From NCBI RefSeq assembly GCF_016464375.1, contig NZ_JADDIU010000009.1:94419-158418 (forward strand): a stretch of DNA of 64,000 nucleotides. Reading direction: 5' to 3'. The notes under the pieces were generated by a model that worked only from the letters and a program-made list of their open reading frames with translations, had not been told where the DNA came from and searched no databases. This stretch comes from Bacillus renqingensis (GTDB lineage: Bacteria > Bacillota > Bacilli > Bacillales > Cytobacillaceae). Below are positions 47,167 through 58,325 of this stretch, one piece after another (the first letter of the stretch is position 1; every line of letters begins with the position of its first letter). Made by a program: the position numbers and the translations under genes.

Positions 47167-48009
47167 TTACCCTTTTGTACCGCCGGCTGTCAATCCCGAA
47201 ACAAAGTAGCGCTGGAAGGACAGGAAGAGAATCGCAATCGGCACCGCAATTAACACGGCTCCTGCAGCAAAGGTGGTAAATTCCGCACCAAACTGCTTGG
47301 CAACAAGGTCGTAAAGCCCAACCGCCAACGTGTAATTTTTTTCCGTACGCAGCAAAATGCTGGCGATGATAAAGTCAGCAAAGGGCGCGATGAAAGCGAA
47401 CAGGGCGACAACAGCAATAATTGGTGTCGCCAGCGGCATGACGATTTGGAAGAAAATTCGTAAATGCCCAGCACCATCAATCTTTGCCGATTCATCAAGC
47501 TCTTTCGGAATCGTATCCAAGTAGCCTTTCATCAGCCATGTATTCATGGGAATTTGCCCGCCGACATAGACAAGGATTAATCCTAAATGAGAATCAATTA
47601 AATGAGTCAGTGTTGCTAAAATATAAATCGCAATTAAGGCAGCAAAATTTGGAATCATTTGTAAAATTAAAAATGTCATCAACCCATTTTTTCGGCCGAA
47701 AAAGCGGTAACGTGAGAACGCATAGGCCGTTAAACTTACCAGAATAACAGTAGAAACCATCGTCAGCACACTAACTTTCAGCGAATTCCAATACCAATAG
47801 AGATATTTACTCTTACTCGTATCAAAAAGCTCTTTATAATGAGCCAATGTAGCATTCTTCGGAATAATGCTTGAACCGGATAAACTTTGCCCCGGGTTAA
47901 ACGATGATCCTACAATCCACGCCAATGGATATAAAATGATGACAAACATTACAAAAACAACCAAATAGGTTAATGTAAGTCTAATGATTTTCTGTCTCTT
48001 CATACTCAT
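47167..48009 (-). CDS. malG: Maltose/maltodextrin ABC permease, MalG-type
   Basis: 280 residues with six membrane segments. EAA loop KELDESAKIDGAGHLRIFFQ-IVMPLATP couples to the ATPase; the C-terminus ends GLTAGGTKG as in MalG proteins. Starts one base after the malF stop region, so tightly coupled. No dedicated MalK is encoded in the window; a shared MsmX/MsmK-type ATPase elsewhere is likely, as in B. subtilis. Confidence 0.93.
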   Translation of the reverse strand: MSMKRQKIIRLTLTYLVVFVMFVIILYPLAWIVGSSFNPGQSLSGSSIIPKNATLAHYKELFDTSKSKYLYWYWNSLKVSVLTMVSTVILVSLTAYAFSRYRFFGRKNGLMTFLILQMIPNFAALIAIYILATLTHLIDSHLGLILVYVGGQIPMNTWLMKGYLDTIPKELDESAKIDGAGHLRIFFQIVMPLATPIIAVVALFAFIAPFADFIIASILLRTEKNYTLAVGLYDLVAKQFGAEFTTFAAGAVLIAVPIAILFLSFQRYFVSGLTAGGTKG

Positions 48010-48010
48010 A

Positions 48011-49300
48011 TTACATCATATCCTCTTCTTGGAATGATTTTGTTCTTTTAAACTGCCAAATCGCAACGGTAATCACAATAATCGATAATAACATTGTTAG
48101 CGTTGCAGCCTTCGAATATTGAGCCGATGTCATTGTCAGGCTATAAATCCATGAAATCAAGATATCTGTACCGCCGGCGTTTTGTCCAGAAACTGCAGGA
48201 CCGCCCCCGTTAAATAAGTAGATAATACTGAAGTTATTAAAATTAAACGTATACTGCGTAATCAATACAGGTGCTGTTGAATACAATACGAGCGGCAGGG
48301 TGATCTTTTTAAATTTTTGAAAATTAGATGCTCCATCAACAGTAGCGGCTTCATACAAGTCCTGTGGAATAGATTGCAGGACCCCGGTGACCATCGCGAA
48401 AATGAACGGAAATCCCAACCATGTTTGAATCAGGATTAAAGCAATTCTCGTAAGCATCGGTTTCGTCATCCATGGCAGTCCTTGAATTCCGAAGAAGCCA
48501 AGAATGTCTCGGTTGATTGCACCGAATGATTCATTAAACATTCCAGCAAATACAAGGATGGAAACAAATGCCGGTACAGCCCAAGGTAAAATAAAGACGG
48601 TTCGCATAATGGCCTTTCCTTTTACATCCTTTTGATTGACAATGATGGCAAGGAAAATCCCTAATGCGACTTGGAAAGTCGTCGCAACGAACGTCCATAC
48701 TAATGTCCAGGCCAGAACCGAGAAGAACGTATCACGCCACATATCAACTTTAAAGATTTCCACAAAGTTTTTAATTCCTACCCAATCAACTAGCTTTGCC
48801 GGCGGTGAATGATATAGATCATAGTTTGTAAAGGACAGTAAGATCACAAATATAATTGGAAAAATAACGACAAACACTAACAATAAAAATCCCGGTGACA
48901 TGATTAAATAGGGAAATCCATTATCAACAAGGTTGCGGTACTGTTCCTTCATCGTACTGATTGGTTCATGGGCATCACGTTTTTTCCCAACCTTATAAGC
49001 ATCACGCAAATTAAAGCAATAGAAACCGAGGCCAAACACAACGACAATAAGTGCTAATATCCCATATACTAATAGAAAAATCGAATGGTCCTCAAACGGG
49101 ATTTCCCCCAATGTCACTAACCCCCATAAGCCGAGGTTTAATAAATCTTTAAAGACAAGGATGAACGCTGCACTCAAGACGAGGAATGAGACACCTTTTA
49201 AGATTTGTTTGTTATAAAGCTGACCTAGCCCTGGGATTATGGATAGGAACAACGCCTTTTTGTGATGACTGGTTGAATCGGAGACTCCTTCTTTTGACAT
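48011..49300 (-). CDS. malF: Maltose/maltodextrin ABC permease, MalF-type
   Basis: 429 residues with about eight membrane segments: an N-terminal pair (KALFLSIIPGLGQLYNKQIL) typical of Bacillus MalC/MdxF, then six with EAA loop QDLYEAATVDGASNFQKFKK. ATG 49300 with AAAGGGG ~8 bases upstream is chosen over ATG 49342. Separated from malE by ~300 bases of repeat and hairpins. Confidence 0.92.
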   Translation of the reverse strand: MSKEGVSDSTSHHKKALFLSIIPGLGQLYNKQILKGVSFLVLSAAFILVFKDLLNLGLWGLVTLGEIPFEDHSIFLLVYGILALIVVVFGLGFYCFNLRDAYKVGKKRDAHEPISTMKEQYRNLVDNGFPYLIMSPGFLLLVFVVIFPIIFVILLSFTNYDLYHSPPAKLVDWVGIKNFVEIFKVDMWRDTFFSVLAWTLVWTFVATTFQVALGIFLAIIVNQKDVKGKAIMRTVFILPWAVPAFVSILVFAGMFNESFGAINRDILGFFGIQGLPWMTKPMLTRIALILIQTWLGFPFIFAMVTGVLQSIPQDLYEAATVDGASNFQKFKKITLPLVLYSTAPVLITQYTFNFNNFSIIYLFNGGGPAVSGQNAGGTDILISWIYSLTMTSAQYSKAATLTMLLSIIVITVAIWQFKRTKSFQEEDMM

Positions 49301-49348
49301 CCTATATTCCCCTTTCTTAAAAATCGAACTTTGAATACTCATAGACTA

Positions 49349-49393
49349 GAGGCTTTATCAAGAAGAAAAGGCTTTTCTTCCTCATAAAGCCCC
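49349..49393 (-). other. Long hairpin before malF
   Basis: GGCTTTAT...GAAGAAAA pairs with TTTTCTTC...ATAAAGCC around a three-base loop, interrupted by one internal loop. Lies in the malE-malF gap; may protect malE mRNA or reduce readthrough. Confidence 0.5.
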
Positions 49394-49460
49394 TAAGATT
49401 TCTTGAATTAGGGCAGTCCCCCGAGAAATAGAAGTACTGCCTGTCTTCTTAGCTTGTTTC

Positions 49461-49607
49461 GAAGGCGCCTGCGCTTTTCTTTTGTCTAGCTCCAGCGCCT
49501 AGCTCCTCGAGGTCATAAACCGCTCCTGAATTGAAGGCAAAGAACGCCTTCTATTCAGGAGCGTCTTGTGCTTGTCGGAGCTGACCAAGGCGCTTGCGCT
49601 TTTCTTT
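49461..49607 (-). repeat. Intergenic repeat family A, copy 3 (inverted)
   Basis: On the minus strand it begins AAGAAAAGCGCAAGCGCC directly behind the malE stop, contains an ~16-bp hairpin (49522-49562, GCTCCTGAAT...ATTCAGGAGC), reads CTAGGCGCTGGAGCTAGACA, then begins a second unit AAGAAAAGCGCAGGCGCC. Shares both ends with copies 1 and 2. Confidence 0.75.
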
Positions 49608-50873
49608 TTATTTTGTGGACTCGATATTTGTCTTAATTTGTTTCACTGCGGTATCCAATGCCTTTTTAGGCTCTGCTTTTCCAGTTACAATCGTTTGTAA
49701 AGATTTTGCCATTGGATCCCATACCTGAGCCATTTCTGGAATGTTCGGCATTGGAATTGCGTATTGCGATTGCTCTGCAACCGCTTTAGCACCTTCGTTA
49801 TCTTTGATAACGGGGTCATTAATTAATGCCTTGTTTGTTGGAACTTCAGCTGTTTGTTCGAAACGATATTTCGAGTTGTCATCGTTTGTAATAAATTCCA
49901 GGAACTTTGTTGCCCATTCTTGGTTTTTAGAATAAGCCGATACATGCCAGCCTTTTACACCCATGAATGTTTTAACATGTTCACCGTTTGACAGTGTCGG
50001 AAGGGCAGTCACACCAATGTCAATCTTTGCATCCTTATATGGCTTGAATGACCAAGGTCCACTCATTACAGATGCAACTTTACCTTCTTGGAAAAGACCA
50101 TCCAAAGCAGAACCGCCATTTTCACCAATGATCCCTTTAGGGAATAATCCCTCTTTGTACCATTCTTGAATATACTCTGCACCTTTAACTGCACCTTCGT
50201 TATTTAAACCAATATCCTTAGGGTCAAGGGTGCCATTATTGTCTTTAAATACATAACCGCCCATACCGCCAATAATGCCGTGAGCAAAATAGTAGTTATC
50301 CCAAAGTGCTAAGAAGCCGTATTTACCGTCTTTACTGAAATTCTTAGCGAAAGCGTGTACATCATCCATTGTCTTTGGAGCTTCTGACATTAAATCTTTA
50401 TTATAGATAAATATTGGGGTCTCTGATGATTTTGGAAGTCCGTAAAGTTTTCCATTATAAGTTTCAGCAGCAATAGATGAATCTGAAAATTTATCTGTCA
50501 CTGCTTTGTCTACCTTAAGTTCTGCAATTAGGCCTTCGTTAGCAACCTGACCAACCTGGTCATGCGGTAATGTGACAATATCCGGGCCCGTCCCAGCAGG
50601 GCCGTCAAGACGTAACTGATCACGCATTTTTGTCGCCATTTCTACTTCTTTGTATTCAATTTTAATGCCATTTTTCTTTTCAAAATCAGCAGCCACCTTT
50701 TTGAGCCAGCCCGATTTATCTTTGTCTTCCCAAACAACAAGTTTTTCTGGCTTTGCTGCTGTTTCTTCCTTTTTACCAGTATTTTTTGTACCTGAGTCTC
50801 TTTTCGGACCACAAGCCGAAAGAACACCAAGCATTAGGACAGCCATCAATAAAATAGAAAGTGCCTTCTTCAT
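49608..50873 (-). CDS. malE: Maltose/maltodextrin-binding lipoprotein
   Basis: 421 residues. Signal peptide KKALSILLMAVLMLGVLSAC with lipobox LSAC, so a membrane-anchored extracellular receptor; VVWEDKDKSGWLKKVAADFE and PDIVTLPHDQVGQVANEG through SGPWSFKPYKDAKIDIGV are typical of MalE/MdxE. ATG 50873 follows AGGAGGGG with ~6 bases; the long upstream extension to 50972 has no ribosome binding site. First gene of the minus operon, promoter 50984-51011. Confidence 0.94.
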   Translation of the reverse strand: MKKALSILLMAVLMLGVLSACGPKRDSGTKNTGKKEETAAKPEKLVVWEDKDKSGWLKKVAADFEKKNGIKIEYKEVEMATKMRDQLRLDGPAGTGPDIVTLPHDQVGQVANEGLIAELKVDKAVTDKFSDSSIAAETYNGKLYGLPKSSETPIFIYNKDLMSEAPKTMDDVHAFAKNFSKDGKYGFLALWDNYYFAHGIIGGMGGYVFKDNNGTLDPKDIGLNNEGAVKGAEYIQEWYKEGLFPKGIIGENGGSALDGLFQEGKVASVMSGPWSFKPYKDAKIDIGVTALPTLSNGEHVKTFMGVKGWHVSAYSKNQEWATKFLEFITNDDNSKYRFEQTAEVPTNKALINDPVIKDNEGAKAVAEQSQYAIPMPNIPEMAQVWDPMAKSLQTIVTGKAEPKKALDTAVKQIKTNIESTK

Positions 50874-50957
50874 TTTTGTCCCCTCCTGAATTATCTGAAT
50901 GTTTTGTGCTATGCTAAAATCGCCTTCCAAATATGTATTAAAGAACGCATAGATCAA

Positions 50958-50971
50958 GGAAAACGATTGCA
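50958..50971. promoter_or_regulatory. LacI/CcpA-type operator (cre-like) 1
   Basis: GGAAAACGATTGCA matches cre consensus TGWAANCGNTNWCA at 12 of 14; lies just downstream of the malE start point. Could bind MalR or CcpA. Confidence 0.5.
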
Positions 50972-50983
50972 CAACTTAACTCA

Positions 50984-51011
50984 ATTATAACGCTTACATT
51001 TAATTTTACAA
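50984..51011 (-). promoter_or_regulatory. malE operon promoter
   Basis: Minus strand -35 TTGTAA (51011-51006), 16-base spacer, -10 TATAAT (50989-50984). The spacer and -10 overlap operator 2. Confidence 0.65.
50985..50998. promoter_or_regulatory. LacI/CcpA-type operator (cre-like) 2
   Basis: TTATAACGCTTACA, 12 of 14 to cre, inside the malE promoter; centre 27 bases from operator 1. Confidence 0.5.
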
Positions 51012-51067
51012 CTACTTTTTTGTGAACTTTATAGATTAATATTTAAAATAGGAATATAAAATTTACT

Positions 51068-51095
51068 TTGAAAATCCGTATCTTTCTAGTAGAAT
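51068..51095 (+). promoter_or_regulatory. nplT promoter
   Basis: TTGAAA (51068-51073), 16-base spacer, TAGAAT (51090-51095), divergent from the malE promoter. Confidence 0.6.
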
Positions 51096-51116
51096 AGCCT
51101 TAAAATAGTTAATTAG

Positions 51117-52898
<1,782 letters not shown>

Positions 52899-52926
52899 AG
52901 GTATTTCAAGCATGGAGGGGAAAACG

Positions 52927-54600
52927 ATGAGCATTAATGATGAATGGTGGAAGAAAAGTGTTGTCTATCAAATATACCCGCGCAGTTTTATGGATTCTAA
53001 CGGAGACGGAATCGGAGACATCCGGGGAATTATTGAGAAACTGGATTATTTAAAGTTATTAGGTGTGGATGTGATCTGGTTAAGTCCGGTATACGATTCG
53101 CCTAATGATGATAATGGCTATGATATCCGCAACTATCAAGCAATTATGAATGAATTCGGGGCAATGGCGGATTTTGACCAAATGTTAACCGAAGTGCATA
53201 ACCGTGGGATGAAATTGGTGATGGATTTAGTAGTGAATCATACATCTGATGAGCATGCATGGTTCGTTGAGTCGAAAAAGTCAAAGGACAACCCTTACCG
53301 TGATTTTTATTTTTGGCGAAAAGGAAAAGAAGGCCAAGAGCCAAATAATTGGGGCTCGGTTTTCGGCGGCTCAGCATGGCAATATGATGAAACAACCGAT
53401 GAATATTATCTCCATCTGTTTTCGAAAAAACAGCCTGATCTGAATTGGGAAAACCCTAAACTCCGTAAAGAAGTGTACAACATGATGAGGTTTTGGCTTG
53501 ATAAAGGAATTGACGGTTTCCGGATGGATGTCATCAATATGATCTCGAAAAATCCGAATCTGCCTGATGGTGATAAGAGTGAGGGACAATTATATGGTGA
53601 CGGCGGCCGTTATTTTATGAACGGACCGAGAATTCATGAGTTTTTACAGGAAATGAATCAAGAAGTGCTGTCAAAATATCCGGTTATGACAGTTGGTGAA
53701 ATGCCTGGTGCTACCCCAGAGGATGCTGTTCTTTACACTGATCCGGAGAGAAAAGAAGTCAATATGATTTTTACCTTTGAGCACATGGATATAGACAGCG
53801 GGCCCGGCGGCAAGTGGAATTTGAAATCGCTTGATTTGGTTGATTTAAAAGAGAACCTGACAAAATGGCAAACGTCTCTGTGCAATAAAGGCTGGAACAG
53901 CTTGTATTGGAACAATCACGACCAGCCGCGGATTGTATCACGTTTTGGAGACGATGGCCAGTATCGTGAAAAATCGGCGAAATTGTTAGCCGCCTGTCTC
54001 CACTTCATGCAAGGGACACCTTATATTTATCAAGGCGAAGAAATCGGCATGACAAATGTGAAGTTTACGTTGCTTGAAGATTACCGTGATATCGAGACCA
54101 TCAATATGTATAATGAGCGTAAAGCATTAGGGTATGCTCATGAAGATATTATGAATTCGATTTACGTCAAAAGCAGGGATAATGCGAGAACCCCGATGCA
54201 GTGGGATTCAACAAAAAATGCCGGATTTACCACGGGAACTCCGTGGATTAAAATTAACCCTAGATATAAAGAGATAAATGCGAAGGCAGCTTTAGAAAAT
54301 CCCCAGTCTATCTTTTATTTTTATCAAAAATTAATTCAGCTTCGGAAAGAAATGGATATCATTACCGAAGGGGACTTTGAGTTGCTGTTGAAGGACCATC
54401 CGCAATTGTTTGTATATGAACGGAAGCTAAACGATGAAAGGGTGCTTGTTGTATGCAACTTCAGCGGGGATGAAGTAACGGTCGAAGATGAAGCAGTTAG
54501 TACAAAACTAAAAAAAGATCATATTCTTCTTGGGAATTACGAAACGAAAGGAACTAATGTACTTCGCCCGTATGAAGTAATTGTGTTGAAAAATAGTTGA
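52927..54600 (+). CDS. GH13 alpha-glucosidase (2), predicted oligo-1,6-glucosidase
   Basis: 557 residues, paralogue of the gene at 44419-46083. Nucleophile Asp in DGFRMDVIN, acid Glu in TVGEMPG, Asp in NNHDQPR. Val directly after the nucleophile is the established marker of alpha-1,6 (isomaltase) specificity in this group, so it should complement the alpha-1,4 paralogue in clearing branched maltodextrins. GGAGGGG precedes ATG 52927; the ATG at 52876 is inside the end of nplT. A hairpin terminator follows at 54678. Confidence 0.92.
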   Translation: MSINDEWWKKSVVYQIYPRSFMDSNGDGIGDIRGIIEKLDYLKLLGVDVIWLSPVYDSPNDDNGYDIRNYQAIMNEFGAMADFDQMLTEVHNRGMKLVMDLVVNHTSDEHAWFVESKKSKDNPYRDFYFWRKGKEGQEPNNWGSVFGGSAWQYDETTDEYYLHLFSKKQPDLNWENPKLRKEVYNMMRFWLDKGIDGFRMDVINMISKNPNLPDGDKSEGQLYGDGGRYFMNGPRIHEFLQEMNQEVLSKYPVMTVGEMPGATPEDAVLYTDPERKEVNMIFTFEHMDIDSGPGGKWNLKSLDLVDLKENLTKWQTSLCNKGWNSLYWNNHDQPRIVSRFGDDGQYREKSAKLLAACLHFMQGTPYIYQGEEIGMTNVKFTLLEDYRDIETINMYNERKALGYAHEDIMNSIYVKSRDNARTPMQWDSTKNAGFTTGTPWIKINPRYKEINAKAALENPQSIFYFYQKLIQLRKEMDIITEGDFELLLKDHPQLFVYERKLNDERVLVVCNFSGDEVTVEDEAVSTKLKKDHILLGNYETKGTNVLRPYEVIVLKNS

Positions 54601-54677
54601 TTCAAAAAAAGTGGCTTCCGTAAAGAAAGTAGGAGCCTTTGTCCCTCATCAATTTCAAGAAAAAGCGAAATTCGAAA

Positions 54678-54720
54678 AAAATCCTCACCCCTTTTAAAAA
54701 AGGATGAGGATTTTAATTTT
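54678..54720 (+). terminator. Terminator of the nplT-malL2 unit
   Basis: AAAATCCTCA (54678-54687) and TGAGGATTTT (54705-54714) pair, with a further partly paired interior, then AATTTT. Confidence 0.7.
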
Positions 54721-54869
54721 ATTCTTCTGAATCCGTTAACCATGATGCCGGCTTGTGCAATAGAAACCGCTCCAGTATTTCATTTAATTGTTCCATCACA
54801 GGAAATATCCTAAACACTTTTTTGCATCTTCAAGATATTTCGACAAATGGCGGATGATGCCACTAAAAG

Positions 54870-56615
54870 TCATTTATTTTGATACTCATTCAGGAGATTT
54901 GTGATTGATTTGTTCAACTTACCTATATTCACATTCCTCACTTTTGCATTATTAATTCCATAATTATTTTTTAACGCAAGAATTTTGCCAACGCTATCAT
55001 TTATCCTTTGTTCGGAGATTTCACCATTAAGAACAGCCTTCTTTAGAGAAGAGATGATTTCGACTACTTTGTTATAATCATGTCCCACTAAAATGATATC
55101 ACTGCCGGAATTAACAGACTCCACTGCTGCCTGCCCGATATCAAAATGGTCAGTAATTGCCCCCATAGTCATATCGTCCGTAATGATCACACCTCTGAAC
55201 CCCAACTGATTTCTTAGAATATCCGTCATAACCGTTTTCGACATGGATGCGGGATATTTGGCATCCAGTTGAGGTAATAAAATATGGGCCACCATGACAA
55301 CATCTGCCCCATTATTGATCGCACGCTCAAATGGAATTAACTCAAGTTCTTTAAGTTCTTTAAGGCTTTTATTTACAATAGGAAGGTCTAAATGAGAATC
55401 AACCGATGTGTCGCCATGGCCGGGAAAATGTTTAATTGTTGTAATAATGTTTTGAGACTGAATGCCTTTCATCGTTTGAATCCCTAGCCTGCTAACTACT
55501 TCCGAATTGTTTCCAAATGATCGGTCTCCGATAACAGGGTTCGCTGGATTGCTGTTGATATCAAGTACCGGTGCGAAATCAAGATTTAAACCAAATGCTT
55601 TTAATTCCTGACCTAAAATGGTTCCAACTTTATATGAAAACTCAAGGTTGTTTACCTCTCCAATACTTTTATTTGGAGGAAAGTTAACAAGTCCGCCGGG
55701 AAGCCTAGTAACCCGTCCTCCTTCCTGATCAACACTTAGAAGAAGCGGCAGGCTTGGATCACTTTTAGATTTAATTTGATTCACAAGCTGGACGGTTTGC
55801 ACAGGATTTGCTAAATTATCCTGATAAAAAATAATTCCTCCCACCTTATATTGGTTAATTAAATTCTGTGTATTTGTATCCACTGTGGTTCCATAAATAC
55901 CTGCAAGGACCATCTGCCCTATTTTCTCCTCCAGGCTCATTTCGGAAATGGTCTTGGTTTCAGATCGGCTCAGATGCTGATTTGGTTGCTTATCAACATG
56001 AGTAAAGACCGAAATGTGATCCACTTTTGGATTCGAATTCTGATCTGTTGGTTTTGGCAATATCCATAATAAATCGGTCTTCGTGGTAACATGGTAGACA
56101 AGAATAATTTGATTATTTGTTGCATCTTGATAATACCGAACTTGGTCAGGCTTGCCGCCTGCCTTCTTGATCTCATTTAAGGATATGCTTTGTATTTCGG
56201 AGACATACGATCTAATATCATTCACAATTTCACCAGTATAACCAAAGACAACATGGTATTTATCGTATTCTTCGTATTTGCCCCTTGCAGTTTGTGATAT
56301 GTGATTCGGTTTCCCCCATTTCTCATTCACTTCTTTCCGATTGGTTTTACCGGAAATGAAGGCGGTGTGTACAACTTTCCCATCCTTGGATAGGGAAAAG
56401 GTCTTCTTGACTAATGCCTCTATTTTTAAAGTCTGGTCATTACTTGTATCCTCCGGTTTTTTACTGCCCTGAGACGTTTGTTTATGGTCGGCTTTACCGG
56501 ATGGCTTCCCACTGTCAAATGTGCCAATCGCATAAAGGGCCGTGATCAATGCTAAAAATATAAGAAGAAGCAAAATAATAATTCCTTTTAACCGAAAAGC
56601 CTTTTTATTGGACAC
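54870..56615 (-). CDS. Membrane-anchored DUF4309-GH3 beta-N-acetylglucosaminidase-like fusion
   Basis: 581 residues. TM anchor ~13-29 (LLLLIFLALITALYAIG), a polar linker, a DUF4309 (YjgB-like) domain ~70-205 (GKTNRKEVNEKWGKPNHISQ; VDHISVF), then a GH3 barrel ~225-565 with EGGRVTRLPG and KHFPGHGDTSVDSHLDLPIV, the His/Asp dyad loop of NagZ-type enzymes. Likely acts on peptidoglycan outside the membrane. NagZ homologues of Bacillus have a C-terminal extra domain that is missing here. GTG start after GGGGGAT. Single gene. Confidence 0.85.
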   Translation of the reverse strand: MSNKKAFRLKGIIILLLLIFLALITALYAIGTFDSGKPSGKADHKQTSQGSKKPEDTSNDQTLKIEALVKKTFSLSKDGKVVHTAFISGKTNRKEVNEKWGKPNHISQTARGKYEEYDKYHVVFGYTGEIVNDIRSYVSEIQSISLNEIKKAGGKPDQVRYYQDATNNQIILVYHVTTKTDLLWILPKPTDQNSNPKVDHISVFTHVDKQPNQHLSRSETKTISEMSLEEKIGQMVLAGIYGTTVDTNTQNLINQYKVGGIIFYQDNLANPVQTVQLVNQIKSKSDPSLPLLLSVDQEGGRVTRLPGGLVNFPPNKSIGEVNNLEFSYKVGTILGQELKAFGLNLDFAPVLDINSNPANPVIGDRSFGNNSEVVSRLGIQTMKGIQSQNIITTIKHFPGHGDTSVDSHLDLPIVNKSLKELKELELIPFERAINNGADVVMVAHILLPQLDAKYPASMSKTVMTDILRNQLGFRGVIITDDMTMGAITDHFDIGQAAVESVNSGSDIILVGHDYNKVVEIISSLKKAVLNGEISEQRINDSVGKILALKNNYGINNAKVRNVNIGKLNKSITNLLNEYQNK

Positions 56616-56898
56616 TTCCCTTATCCCCCTTTCCTATGTATAGATGATATGGTTCATATTGTATTATTTTATAAAGGACTATTCCACCTTAACATCATAT
56701 TACTTCCTTATTTTCGGAGTACCTAAGTTACACCAATCACTTTACCCGCGAACTGTTAGCATTAATGAAAATGGCAAGCTATGAAAAATTGCCCCCAAAA
56801 AAGTAAAGTTCCTGGGCGAGCCTCATCTGGTTGCCAAAATGGGGCAAACCGTAACAAAGTAAATGGGAAATTAATTTAGTTTTTTCAAAATAATGTCA

Positions 56899-56927
56899 TT
56901 GACTGGTAATATGCTTTATATTATTAT
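56899..56927 (+). promoter_or_regulatory. queT promoter
   Basis: TTGACT (56899-56904), 17-base spacer, TATTAT (56922-56927). Confidence 0.6.
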
Positions 56928-56944
56928 AGTAGTTTGTAAGTATA

Positions 56945-56983
56945 CAGTGGTTCGTAACCATCCCACTATAAAAAACTAAGGAG
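56945..56983 (+). promoter_or_regulatory. preQ1-I riboswitch
   Basis: AGTGG (56946-56950) and CCACT (56963-56967) form P1; the A-rich TATAAAAAACTAAGGAG tail is the class I preQ1 signature and contains the GGAG of queT, so ligand binding should block translation. Confidence 0.85.
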
Positions 56984-56991
56984 AATAAAAT

Positions 56992-57546
56992 ATGGAAAAA
57001 ACAACAAACACTTTTCCGCAGCAAGTGGCTGCAGAAAAAAACAAGTCTCACGGGGCGCAATCAAACGTGCAAGCAATTGTTGTGAATGGAATTGTTGCAG
57101 CTTTGTATATTGCTGTCTCGGCAGTCATTGCGCCATTTGGCTTTAGCCAAATCCAGTTTCGGGTATCTGAGATGTTTAACCATCTCGTCGTTTTTAACAA
57201 AAAGTACTTTTTCGGCATAATCCTCGGTGTGTTCCTCACAAACTTGTTCTTTTCACCGATGAAGGCTTATGACCTGATTTTTGGTGTCGCTCAATCGCTG
57301 CTGGCGTTGGGGATCACGATTCTATGTGCCCGCTTTGTGAAAGGAATCTGGACACGAATGATTGTAAATACAGTGGTTTTCACATTTACAATGTTCCTGA
57401 TTGCCCTAGAATTGCATCTAGCTTTCAAATTGCCATTCCTATTAACTTGGTTAACAACGGCAGTTGGTGAATTTGCCGTGATGGCAATCGGTATGCCAAT
57501 CATATATTACATCAATAAGTCTGTCCATTTTGATCATATCGTTTAA
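56992..57546 (+). CDS. queT: Queuosine precursor ECF transporter S component QueT
   Basis: 184 residues with about five to six membrane segments after a polar N-terminus. AALYIAVSAVIAPFGFSQIQ and FRVSEMFNHLVVFNKKYFFG are the QueT core. It captures queuosine precursors (preQ0/preQ1) and works with a shared ECF module encoded elsewhere. The preQ1 riboswitch directly upstream confirms the assignment independently. Confidence 0.94.
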   Translation: MEKTTNTFPQQVAAEKNKSHGAQSNVQAIVVNGIVAALYIAVSAVIAPFGFSQIQFRVSEMFNHLVVFNKKYFFGIILGVFLTNLFFSPMKAYDLIFGVAQSLLALGITILCARFVKGIWTRMIVNTVVFTFTMFLIALELHLAFKLPFLLTWLTTAVGEFAVMAIGMPIIYYINKSVHFDHIV

Positions 57547-57548
57547 TG

Positions 57549-57595
57549 AAAAGGAGCTGTTACTTTAAACTAAATAGTAACAGCTCCTTTTTATT
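57549..57595 (+). terminator. queT terminator
   Basis: AAAAGGAGCTGTTACT (57549-57564) and AGTAACAGCTCCTTTT (57576-57591) pair perfectly, then T. Confidence 0.88.
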
Positions 57596-57684
57596 GATTA
57601 ATTAGTAGCGAAAATACTCTATTAATATGTTTAATAAAGATTTTATGGTAGGATAAAATCAATTTATAAAAAGGGGAGATTTTC

Positions 57685-58206
57685 ATGCTGCAGCGACCTA
57701 CCGAAAATGAGTATCCGAAATATTATGTACCTTACGTTCAGGCTGTTTCTGAAGGAGGGTTGACCGAAATTCTTCAAGAACATTTAGAGAAAATGACTGA
57801 GCTTTTTGAAGGGATTTCCGAAAAAGATGGCCTATTCCGCTATGCCGAAAATAAATGGAGCATCAAGGAAGTCCTTGGTCATATTACCGACACTGAAAGA
57901 ATCATGAGCTATCGCCTTTTAAGAGTAGGACGCGGTGATCAAACAGAATTAGCAGGCTTTGATGAAAACTTCTTTGTCCAAGGGGCTAAATCCAATCAAC
58001 GTTCTTTAAAGGATCTTCTTGAAGATTTCAACGCAACAAGAAACGCTACTATCAGCTTAATTAAAAATATGCCAGAAGAAGCCTGGAGAAACAAAGGCTA
58101 TGCTAACAACAGCCCAATCACAACCAGAGCCATCGCCTACATCATCGCCGGCCACGAAGCCCACCATAGGAACATTATTAAAGATAGATATCTTGCCAAA
58201 CTTTAA
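57685..58206 (+). CDS. DinB/YfiT-family metal-dependent protein
   Basis: 173 residues, four-helix DinB fold. Metal-binding histidines in VLGHITDTERI and AGHEAHHRNII. Bacillus relatives act as putative metal-dependent hydrolases or thiol (bacillithiol) transferases; exact role unknown. ATG after AAGGGGAG. A repeat-B element begins two bases after its stop. Confidence 0.88.
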   Translation: MLQRPTENEYPKYYVPYVQAVSEGGLTEILQEHLEKMTELFEGISEKDGLFRYAENKWSIKEVLGHITDTERIMSYRLLRVGRGDQTELAGFDENFFVQGAKSNQRSLKDLLEDFNATRNATISLIKNMPEEAWRNKGYANNSPITTRAIAYIIAGHEAHHRNIIKDRYLAKL

Positions 58207-58207
58207 T

Positions 58208-58249
58208 GGTGTCAGGCACCACTCGTGGACATTTGTCCACGGTGGGTGG
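58208..58249. repeat. Repeat family B, single unit
   Basis: GGTGTCAGGCACC (58208-58220) followed by CGTGGACATTTGTCCACG, itself palindromic, and GGTGGACAC. Same block order as at 9123-9197. Confidence 0.75.
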
Positions 58250-58325
58250 ACACTTATACTTTTTCTTTTCTTCTGTGAACGTGGGAGGAAGAGATCCAAA
58301 ACCTAATCAATGGCTGATTAGGTTT

